This document shows, piece after piece, positions 45,606 through 52,589 of a stretch of DNA of 64,000 nucleotides (the first letter of the stretch is position 1; each line of letters opens with the position of its first letter). This stretch comes from Thiocapsa sp. KS1 (lineage in GTDB: Bacteria > Pseudomonadota > Gammaproteobacteria > Chromatiales > Chromatiaceae), in contig NZ_LN848257.1 of NCBI RefSeq assembly GCF_001499735.1, positions 163,244 through 227,243 on the forward strand. The letters run 5' to 3'. The notes below the pieces were generated by a model. That model did no database searches. It was given only the letters and a program-made list of their open reading frames with translations, and had not been told where the DNA came from. A program made the position numbers and the translations under genes.

Positions 45606-45743
45606 TCAAAGAATCGCCGGCATCGGCGCGAACAACAGGACGGCCAGCATCGTCGTGGTCGCGAGCACCGGTGCCCACAACCAGTAGGGCGTCGCGGTGG
45701 TGTGGCGTGACGAATCGAGGTTGGTCCGGGTCTGTCGGGTCAT
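45606..45743 (-). CDS. Very small membrane protein (45 residues) upstream of the TDT transporter
   Basis: ORF from ATG 45743 to TGA 45606. The polar N-terminus (TRQTRTNLDSSRHTTATP) is followed by one hydrophobic helix (YWLWAPVLATTTMLAVLLF). It is on the strand of the TDT gene and 25 bp before it, so it could be co-transcribed as a small partner subunit. The layout, a short leader followed by a single helix, resembles small accessory proteins, but I know no homologue and it could be chance. Confidence 0.4.
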   Translation of the reverse strand: MTRQTRTNLDSSRHTTATPYWLWAPVLATTTMLAVLLFAPMPAIL

Positions 45744-46076
45744 GGTCGGGCTCCGATGGCGCCGAGCAGCTCCGACGCGGGCCTGCCGGTTTCGACGACC
45801 GGAGGAGCCCGCACCTGGCTCGGCGGATGAGGGTGAGGTTGCGGCGCAGTCTAGTGGTCGCCCCGGGAGGATGCATTGACAAATCTCAGACTGGCCAGCT
45901 CGGTTATGGGCTGCCGGCGCTGCGGCCGGATTCTGCGGCCAGGTCCTGCGGATGGCGGCGGGCCCTCGACCTCACCCGAGCCCCATCGGTCCGCGGATCC
46001 CGAGCGGGGCTTGTCACGCGCTCATGCAAAGTCGCTTCAGATCGAAAGCGTTCGTAAAGGCGACTCGAGACCTGCG
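45744..46076. other. Intergenic region without a recognisable gene
   Basis: These 333 bp separate two leftward units. Open frames exist on both strands but have no coding character. A TTGACA sequence occurs near 45876 on the plus strand without a matching -10 box. I see no RNA gene, repeat arm or terminator. Confidence 0.4.
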
Positions 46077-46436
46077 TCAGTTCGCTTGCGGGGCCGCCGG
46101 TGCCTGTGGCACAACCGAGGGGCCTTCGACCAGTTGGCGAACGATGTCGCGACACTGGGTGGCGTTGCCGATCCACTCCAGACCCGCCTCCGCCGGGACG
46201 GCGCCGCTCTGCTCGCGGATCTTCCCGATCGTGGTCGCGATGAGTGCGTCGATCTGCCCTGGATCCGAGACCAGACCCTGCTCTTGCGCCGTCTCGACAG
46301 CCAGACAGGCCCCGGCTTGGGATCCGATGACCACGCCGCTCGCAGCACCTATGCCGAAGCCGAACCAGAGTGCGAGGACACCGCCGACGACGCTGCCGAC
46401 AAGGAGGAAGATGAGGGCGAGGATGGTTGTCTTCAT
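46077..46436 (-). CDS. Hypothetical membrane-anchored protein
   Basis: Protein of 119 residues with an N-terminal hydrophobic, glycine-rich stretch (ILALIFLLVGSVVGGVLALW and on to residue 40), which could be one or two helices, followed by a polar domain containing two further cysteines (residues about 44 and 94) and an Ala/Pro-rich end. No family is recognised. It is the second gene after a secreted hypothetical protein on the same strand, 48 bp apart, so the two may form a unit. Confidence 0.65.
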   Translation of the reverse strand: MKTTILALIFLLVGSVVGGVLALWFGFGIGAASGVVIGSQAGACLAVETAQEQGLVSDPGQIDALIATTIGKIREQSGAVPAEAGLEWIGNATQCRDIVRQLVEGPSVVPQAPAAPQAN

Positions 46437-46484
46437 GGACGTCTCTCAGGGTTGATTCTCGGAATGTCGAAGCGGCTCGGGCGG

Positions 46485-46895
46485 CTAGCGCCCGCTTGCG
46501 CCCCATTGCCAAATGCTCTCGCCGCGCGGGAGCGCGACCTCGCCCAAGGTTCCGAGCTGCCCGGTCAGTCCTTCGGCGTCGATGCTGCCGGTGAATCGGA
46601 TCTCGCCTTCCTCGGGATGTACGGCCGTGAACGAAAGACTTCCGCCTTGGACGTCCAGGTCGACAAGCTGAGGGCGTGCCGGCAGGCCGTCGGCGAACTG
46701 GACCAGCGCCATATAGCCCAGCTCGCCGTTCTCCACATGGGGCAGGATGAAGATCTCGGTCCCGATCAGCTCCCCTTGCTCCACCGACGGCTCCATGTTG
46801 GAGTAGATGCCCTGAATCTTGGGCTCGGCGGCAACGACCGGCCCGACCAAGGCGCCGACGAGGACGAGGTGCAGACAGGGGTGGCGAAGCGGCAT
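46485..46895 (-). CDS. Hypothetical secreted protein
   Basis: Protein of 136 residues with a signal peptide (CLHLVLVGALVGPVVAAEPK) and a beta-rich mature part (GYMALVQFADGLPARPQLVD, then SLSFTAVHPEEGEIRFTGSI). No cysteines are visible in the mature domain and no family is recognised. ATG 46895 has GAGGAGG eight bases upstream, which decides the start; the frame is open to 47150. It is divergent from the transglycosylase gene 109 bp away. Confidence 0.7.
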   Translation of the reverse strand: MPLRHPCLHLVLVGALVGPVVAAEPKIQGIYSNMEPSVEQGELIGTEIFILPHVENGELGYMALVQFADGLPARPQLVDLDVQGGSLSFTAVHPEEGEIRFTGSIDAEGLTGQLGTLGEVALPRGESIWQWGASGR

Positions 46896-47004
46896 GGCGA
46901 TGTCCTCCTCTGGTTGGCACGATCCGGCGGCAATCGCCCGGGCGGGCGCGCAAGTGTCGCCGACAAGGCGTGTGTCGACAAGAGCATCAAGGATCCCTAC
47001 GAGT

Positions 47005-48963
47005 ATGTTCGGCCGATGTTTGTCCTCTCGACGATCACCAAGCGCACGTCGGATCGGTCGACTCTGGTTGGTCGGCACGCTGCTGTGGACCATGACCGGC
47101 GGCGTCGGCGCAGATGAGCGGAGCACCTTCCTCGAGGCCGAACGCGCCATGAAGGCAGGCGACCGGGAAACCTTCGAGCGTCTGGCTGCGGGTCTGACCG
47201 ATTATTCGCTCTATCCCTACCTGCGGTTCGATGCCTTGACGCGAGACCTCGCGGCAACCTCCGACGTCGACATCGAGCGCTTTCTGACCGATTTCCCGCA
47301 GACACAGCTTGCGACCCGTCTGCGTCTTGCCTATCTGGCGCGACTCGCCGCCGCCGAGCGCTGGTCGGATTATGCGCGGATCTACCGGCCGGATGACTCG
47401 ACCGAGCGGCGCTGTCTCTATCTGCGGTCACTCATCGAGACGGGGCGCCGCGACGAGGCCCTGGCCCGGGTCGAGCCGCTGTGGTTGTCGGCAGGGTCGC
47501 AGCCGGATGTCTGCGATCCCCTCTTCACGGCCTGGGCCGATGCCGGGGAGCTCACGACCGAGCGCATCCTGCAACGCATCCGTTTGGCGATGGAGGCGGG
47601 CGAGCGCGGTGTCGCGCGTCATCTGAGCGGGCGTCTCCCGACATCGGAGCAGGGCCGATACGAGGCTTGGCGCGCGGTGGACGCCGATCCGGCGCGGGTC
47701 CTGGATCCGGCGTCCGTCGCGGACGACCATCCGCAGCGCGCTGCCATCCTGGCCCATGGACTGGCGGGTCTGGCAGCTCGATCGCCCGCGACGGCTGCCG
47801 ACGCTTTGGCGTCTCATCAGGCCGTATTGAGCGCGGATGCCACGGCCTCCGATCGCGCCCACGCGGCGATCGGACAGGCGTTGACGCGCGCGGGGGATCC
47901 GCGCGGGCTCGCGGTTTGGGATGGTTTGGGCGAGACCGAGGCGACGACGACGGAGCAAGAGGCTCGGCTGCGTGCTGCCGTCGCCCTGCGCGCCTGGGAG
48001 CGGGTCGCGGATTGGGTGGCTCGGATGCCCGAGGGCGCCGTCAAGCGTGAGCGCTGGCTCTACTGGCAGGGGCGCGCGGAGGCGGAGCTTGGCCGCGACG
48101 AGGAGTCCCGCATCACCCTGACGCGCGCCGCCGAGGGGCGCAGTCTCTGGGCCTTCCTGGCGGCTGATCGGCTAGGGCTGCCCTATCGACTCGACCATGC
48201 CTGGACGCCGGCGGAGCCGCAACGCATCCGCGACATGGTCAATAGCCCGACCTTCGCACGCATGCGCGAGCTGAGCCGACTGGGCCGCGAGACCGACATG
48301 CGCCGCGAGTGGCGCGAGCTGATGACGCATCTCGAGGCTCCCGATCTGATGGCGGCGGCCTATGTGGCCGACGTCATGCGCTGGCACGACCAAGCCGTCC
48401 AAGCGCTGGCGCGGTCCGGTTTCTGGGACGACATGGAGCTGCGCTTTCCGGTGCAGCATCGTGGTCTGGTCGAGGAGCAGGCCTGGCAGCGGGGCGTGGA
48501 GCCGGACTGGATCCTTGCCGTCATTCGGCAAGAGAGCGTCTTTGCCCGGACGCTGGCCTCTCACGCCGGGGCGATCGGTTTGATGCAGCTCCTACCCGGG
48601 ACAGCGCAGGAGGTTTCCCGGACGCTCGACCTGGATCCGCCGTCGCGTTGGAATCTCCTCGACCCCGCGGTCAACATCGCGCTGGGCAGTGCCTACCTCA
48701 CGCGCATGCGCGATCGTTTTGGTCACGTCGCTCTGGCCACGGCAGCCTATAATGCCGGGCCGGCGCGCGTTGAGCGTTGGCTGCCGGACGCCTGTCTCGA
48801 GGCCGATCTTTGGATCCTGTCGATCCCCTACCTCGAGACGCGCCGTTATGTCGAGCGTGTTCTCGCCTATCGGGTGATCTACGGCGAGCGTTTGGGTCTG
48901 CCGCCGACACGCCTGTCCGATTGGCTCCCTCCCGTGCCCGGCGCGGACTTCTTCGGGTCCTGA
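47005..48963 (+). CDS. slt: Soluble lytic murein transglycosylase
   Basis: Periplasmic enzyme that cuts peptidoglycan glycan strands with formation of anhydromuramic ends. After a signal sequence (RLWLVGTLLWTMTGGVGA), a superhelical U-domain of about 420 residues is followed by the C-domain: the catalytic glutamate is in IRQESVFARTLASHAGAIGL, followed by MQLLPGTAQE and the conserved TAAYNAGPARVERW. At 652 residues it has normal Slt70 size. ATG 47005 is chosen because the signal peptide follows; AAGGA lies 12 bases upstream. Confidence 0.94.
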   Translation: MFGRCLSSRRSPSARRIGRLWLVGTLLWTMTGGVGADERSTFLEAERAMKAGDRETFERLAAGLTDYSLYPYLRFDALTRDLAATSDVDIERFLTDFPQTQLATRLRLAYLARLAAAERWSDYARIYRPDDSTERRCLYLRSLIETGRRDEALARVEPLWLSAGSQPDVCDPLFTAWADAGELTTERILQRIRLAMEAGERGVARHLSGRLPTSEQGRYEAWRAVDADPARVLDPASVADDHPQRAAILAHGLAGLAARSPATAADALASHQAVLSADATASDRAHAAIGQALTRAGDPRGLAVWDGLGETEATTTEQEARLRAAVALRAWERVADWVARMPEGAVKRERWLYWQGRAEAELGRDEESRITLTRAAEGRSLWAFLAADRLGLPYRLDHAWTPAEPQRIRDMVNSPTFARMRELSRLGRETDMRREWRELMTHLEAPDLMAAAYVADVMRWHDQAVQALARSGFWDDMELRFPVQHRGLVEEQAWQRGVEPDWILAVIRQESVFARTLASHAGAIGLMQLLPGTAQEVSRTLDLDPPSRWNLLDPAVNIALGSAYLTRMRDRFGHVALATAAYNAGPARVERWLPDACLEADLWILSIPYLETRRYVERVLAYRVIYGERLGLPPTRLSDWLPPVPGADFFGS

Positions 48964-48974
48964 ATGAAACACTG

Positions 48975-49601
48975 ATGTCGAACGTCGTCCGTCATTATCT
49001 TGCGATCATCGCGATCTGTCTCTGCGTGTCGGTCGCGCCTGCAATCGCCGCCGATACGCGCTCGGCCATGGCGGACGCCATGGTGCGCATGATGGAGGCG
49101 ATGGGCCTCTTCGGCGCGGCCGGAGGTGCCATGTCCGGCGGTTCGCCGGGCGTCCCCAATCCAATGGGTATGTCCGGCTGGCCGTCGGGATTCGGGGCTA
49201 TGCCGGGCGTTCCGGGCGCCGGCACGATACCGTTCCCCGGCGGGTCGCAGATGGATCCGACGAGCCAAATGGGCCAGATGGGCCAGATGATGGAGCGCTT
49301 CAATCCGGGCAGCGCCATGACCGGAGCGGTACCTTGGACGCCGGGTCCGTTGGAGGGACTCTGGGAGGGCAGCGACGACGGCCTTCTGATCGTGCAGGGT
49401 GGGCGCTACCGCATCTACGCGCCCTTGAGCGGCTACATCGACGGCGACATCCGCATCACCGGAGACCGTGTCGAGCTGACCAATCGGCGCGAGAGCTTCA
49501 GCCAGGAGTTCGAGTACGCGTTGGATCAGGGCCGCCTGGTCTTGCGGGATCGTCAGGGCCAGATCTATCTCTATCGCCGACTCGTCCTCGAGGGCGGCTG
49601 A
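48975..49601 (+). CDS. Hypothetical secreted Met/Gly/Pro-rich protein
   Basis: Protein of 208 residues with a signal peptide (LAIIAICLCVSVAPAIAA), a low-complexity Met-, Gly- and Pro-rich region (residues about 30-110, including repeated MGQMGQMM) and a C-terminal beta-rich domain (LEGLWEGSDDGLLIVQGGRY) that ends in strands typical of small lipocalin- or barrel-like domains. It begins 11 bp after slt and is probably co-transcribed, suggesting an envelope role. Its TGA stop is the start of repeat copy D. Confidence 0.7.
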   Translation: MSNVVRHYLAIIAICLCVSVAPAIAADTRSAMADAMVRMMEAMGLFGAAGGAMSGGSPGVPNPMGMSGWPSGFGAMPGVPGAGTIPFPGGSQMDPTSQMGQMGQMMERFNPGSAMTGAVPWTPGPLEGLWEGSDDGLLIVQGGRYRIYAPLSGYIDGDIRITGDRVELTNRRESFSQEFEYALDQGRLVLRDRQGQIYLYRRLVLEGG

Positions 49602-49790
49602 ACCGCGTCCGGAGCATATCCGCCTTGTCTTCGTCGGACGCGACGTCGAGGATGTCAAGAGCCTCGGCAAGACGCGGTTCAGAATGAATCCAAAAAATTC
49701 TTAAACCGCGTCGACTCCGACCTTTGCGGATCGATCCGACGTACGCCCAGTCGGCGATCCTTGCATATCGGAAACCCGGACGCGGTTTAA
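49599..49790. repeat. Paired inverted-repeat element, copy D
   Basis: Module 1 is 49599-49681 (TGAACCGCGTC with GACGCGGTTCA, 11 of 11) and module 2 is 49701-49790 (TTAAACCGCGTC with GACGCGGTTTAA, 12 of 12). The 19-bp spacer contains A6 and, on the minus strand, reads AAGAATTTTTT right after the hairpin, matching AAGAATTTTTT after module 1 of copy A. The element fills the whole gap between two convergent genes: its left edge is the stop of the secreted protein gene and its right edge the stop of the TSUP gene. Confidence 0.82.
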
Positions 49791-50572
49791 TAGGCCAAGC
49801 GCAGGGCGATCAGCAGGAGAAACACCCCGAACAGCCGCTTCAAGAGTGCAACCGGCAACCGATGCGCCAGAGATGCACCGAGGGGTGCGGCGGGCATGCT
49901 GGCGAGCAGGATTGCCCCGACGGCGGGCCAATAGACGAAGCCCGTGCTCGCCTCGGGCAATCCCTCGCGGCCCCAGCCGACCACCATGAAGCCGATGGCG
50001 CCGGCAAGTGCGATCGGCAGACCGCAGGCGGCCGACGTCCCCACGGCCTTGCGCATGTCGATTCCCCGGTTGCTCAGAAATGGCACCGTCAGGGTGCCGC
50101 CGCCGATCCCGACCAGCGCGGAGAGCGTCCCGATGCCTCCGCCCGCCGCCCACATCCTCCGGGAGCCGGGCAGGGTGCGCTCGTGATGGATCTTCCGGGG
50201 AATCAGCATGCGGATCCCGACATAGGTCAGAAAGACGGCAAAGAGACGGGTCAGCCAGAGCTCGGGGATGATCCCCGCCAGGACTGCGCCGAACCAGGCG
50301 CCGAGGACGATGCCGGGCGCCAGTCGGGCGACCAGATCCCAGCGCACCGCACCGCGTGCGGAGTGTGCATAGGTTGACGCCGCCCCGGTCCCGACGATGG
50401 CGGCAAGCGAGGTCCCCACGGCGAGATGCGGGATCCAGTCCTCGACCATCCCGATCTGCCCGAACAGCAGCATCAGCGCCGGAACGACGATCACGCCGCC
50501 CCCGACCCCGAACAGGCCGGCCAGCATCCCGGATGCGGCGCCGATGGCGAGATAGGCTGGAAGCTCGAGCAC
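49787..50572 (-). CDS. TSUP/TauE/SafE-family membrane permease
   Basis: Membrane protein of 261 residues with eight hydrophobic segments and the two repeated glycine motifs of the family: LAGLFGVGGGVIVVPALMLL near the N-terminus and ALVGIGGGTLTVPFLSNRGI after the middle. Members export or import sulfur-containing anions such as sulfite, sulfoacetate or taurine; which applies here cannot be told. The start is GTG 50572. The stop codon lies in the right arm of repeat copy D, and a lone repeat arm lies 95 bp upstream. Confidence 0.88.
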   Translation of the reverse strand: MLELPAYLAIGAASGMLAGLFGVGGGVIVVPALMLLFGQIGMVEDWIPHLAVGTSLAAIVGTGAASTYAHSARGAVRWDLVARLAPGIVLGAWFGAVLAGIIPELWLTRLFAVFLTYVGIRMLIPRKIHHERTLPGSRRMWAAGGGIGTLSALVGIGGGTLTVPFLSNRGIDMRKAVGTSAACGLPIALAGAIGFMVVGWGREGLPEASTGFVYWPAVGAILLASMPAAPLGASLAHRLPVALLKRLFGVFLLLIALRLAY

Positions 50573-50666
50573 TGGTTTCGGTCCTGGACGATCGAGAGCC
50601 CCGAAGGTCCGCTTGCCGACCGCGGCTGGCTTTGAAATCGTTCCGCAAGTAGTGGTTGAATACCGG

Positions 50667-50677
50667 GACGCGGTTTA
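50667..50677 (+). repeat. Solitary arm of the inverted-repeat family
   Basis: GACGCGGTTTA, identical to the right-hand arm of copies B and D, occurs alone; I find no TAAACCGCGTC partner in the preceding 150 bp. It lies between the divergent TSUP and epimerase genes and is in direct orientation to the right arm of copy D at 49779. Confidence 0.55.
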
Positions 50678-50724
50678 GTCCGGCCACGGGCGCCGAGACG
50701 CCCCAGACGAGTCAAGACGACATC

Positions 50725-51627
50725 ATGAGACATCCGTGCATTTGTGTCATCGGGGGGACCGGCTTCGTCGGTCGACATCTGTTGAATCGCCTGTCCGCCG
50801 CCGGGTATCGGACCCGTGTGCCGACGCGCCATCCCCATCGGTATCGCCATCTGCGGCTCGTTCCGGGCTGCGAGCTGGTCCAACTCGAGCGTTGGGACGA
50901 GAGCGGTTTGCGCGACCTGATGGTCGGATGCGATGCCGTGGTGAATCTGGTCGGGATCCTCAACGAGGGGGGCGGGCGCACCTTCGAGCAGGCTCATGTC
51001 GGGATGGTCGAGGCGACGACGCGCGCCGCGCTCGCCGCCGGTGTTGGTGCATATCTTCACATGAGTGCGCTGAATGCGGACCCGGCCGGTCCGAGCGAGT
51101 ATCTGCGCAGCAAGGGTAGGGGCGAGACGGTCGCGCTGGCGGCGGCCGAGCAGGGGTTGGCTGTCACGGTGTTTCGGCCATCCGTGATCTTCGGACCGGG
51201 CGACGGACTCTTCAATCGTTTCGCATCGCTGCTGCGGTTGCTGCCGGGGCCTTTCCCGTTGGCCTGTGCCGATGCCCGATTCGCGCCGGTCTATGTCGGT
51301 GATGTCGCGAGCGCCATGCTGCGCACCCTCGAGGATCCGGCGAGTCGAGGACAGACCTACGCGCTGTGCGGGCCGCGCACCTTCGCGCTGCGCGATATCC
51401 TGACCTATACGGGCAGCCACATCGGGCGCAAGGTTCGCGTGATCGCCCTGAGCGACCGTCTCGCACGACTTCAGGCGCGCATCTTCGAGAAGCTTCCGGG
51501 TAAGCCCTTCAGTACGGATAACTATCTGTCCCTTAAGATCGACAGCCTCTGTCGAGAGGACGGACTCGACCGGCTCGGCATCACGGCGACCGATGTCGAC
51601 GCCGTCGTGCCCGGTTATCTCGGTTAG
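50725..51627 (+). CDS. NAD(P)-binding epimerase-like protein (complex I NDUFA9 type)
   Basis: Atypical short-chain dehydrogenase/epimerase of 300 residues. The nucleotide-binding motif is ICVIGGTGFVGRHLLNRL, and the following VVNLVGILNEGGGRTFEQAH and YLRSKGRGE are typical of the NDUFA9-like branch, in which the usual YxxxK is replaced by a related arrangement. Members are linked to respiratory complex I or to quinone metabolism, but enzymatic activity is unproven. ATG 50725 was chosen for the nucleotide-binding start. Confidence 0.83.
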   Translation: MRHPCICVIGGTGFVGRHLLNRLSAAGYRTRVPTRHPHRYRHLRLVPGCELVQLERWDESGLRDLMVGCDAVVNLVGILNEGGGRTFEQAHVGMVEATTRAALAAGVGAYLHMSALNADPAGPSEYLRSKGRGETVALAAAEQGLAVTVFRPSVIFGPGDGLFNRFASLLRLLPGPFPLACADARFAPVYVGDVASAMLRTLEDPASRGQTYALCGPRTFALRDILTYTGSHIGRKVRVIALSDRLARLQARIFEKLPGKPFSTDNYLSLKIDSLCREDGLDRLGITATDVDAVVPGYLG

Positions 51628-51686
51628 CCGCCCGAGGATGGCGTCGGGTCGCCCGACACATCCGGGCGGCCCGAGCCCTCGATATC

Positions 51687-52463
51687 ATGCTGTACATCGA
51701 TAAACTGCTTAGCCAACTCGCCTATCCGCTCGGGCTCTCGCTCGTACTGGCGCTGCTGGCACTTGTGCTTCTCGTCGCGGGCCGGCGCCGATCGGGTCTC
51801 TTCGCCTTGTCGGTCGGGATCCTTTGGCTCGCTCTTTGGTCGATACCGATCGTCTCGGACGGTTTGAGATTGTCTCTGGAAGGTCGGTTCGCGCGTGAGC
51901 CGGTCGGCGCCTTGCCGACAGCGGATGCCGTGGTCGTGCTCGGCGGCGGTATCCGCGGTGGCCCGCCCGATTGGCCGGATCCGGATCTCGGGCGTGCTTC
52001 CGACCGGGTTTGGCATGCGGCGCGGATCCATCATGCGGGGAAGGCGGCGCGCGTCATCGTCTCGGGGGGCTCCATGCCGTGGGCGGGAGAGCGCCGCAGC
52101 GAGGCAGATGCGATGCTGCGTTTCCTCGCCGATCTCGGTGTTCCGAGCGATGCGATTCTGCTGGAGGGGCGCAGCCGAAACACCCGCGAGAACGCGCTCT
52201 ATACGGCCGAGATTTTGAGCGCGCAGGGGATCGATCGGATCCTGCTGGTGACCTCGGCCTTGCACATGCCGCGCGCCTTGGCGACCTTTCGCGCGGTCGG
52301 GATCGATGCGGTGCCGGCCCCGACCGATTTCGAGGTGATGCCCGAGCCGGCGCATCTCATGCGCTGGCTCCCGGACGCCGAAGCCTTGTCCGACAGCACG
52401 CGAGCCCTGAAGGAGTATGTCGGATGGTGGGTCTACAGGTGGCGCGGCTGGGCCGAGCCCTGA
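51687..52463 (+). CDS. ElyC/SanA/YdcF-family protein (DUF218)
   Basis: Protein of 258 residues with two N-terminal membrane helices (LSLVLALLALVLLVAG and FALSVGILWLALWSIPI) and a DUF218 domain containing AVVVLGGGIRGG, RVIVSGGSMPWAGERRSEAD, the conserved ILLEGRSRNTRENALYTAEI and VTSALHMPRALATF. E. coli ElyC acts in envelope biogenesis and undecaprenyl phosphate use; the same role here is inferred. The gene lies 59 bp after the NDUFA9-like gene on the same strand. Confidence 0.86.
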   Translation: MLYIDKLLSQLAYPLGLSLVLALLALVLLVAGRRRSGLFALSVGILWLALWSIPIVSDGLRLSLEGRFAREPVGALPTADAVVVLGGGIRGGPPDWPDPDLGRASDRVWHAARIHHAGKAARVIVSGGSMPWAGERRSEADAMLRFLADLGVPSDAILLEGRSRNTRENALYTAEILSAQGIDRILLVTSALHMPRALATFRAVGIDAVPAPTDFEVMPEPAHLMRWLPDAEALSDSTRALKEYVGWWVYRWRGWAEP

Positions 52464-52589
52464 GCCCGCCGATCATCGAGGGTGTGCGAACGAGCGATCC
52501 ATCGCCAGTGGAACCCGCGTGAGCGGAGGCGGGCCGCTGAAGGGAACAGAGCGAATTCGAGTGATCAAGTCAGTTCATTGGAGGCAACG

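Noticed and set aside
45876..47117. Open frame of 413 codons on the plus strand
   Set aside because: It runs opposite two leftward genes with signal or membrane segments and good ribosome-binding sites; its own translation has no domain.
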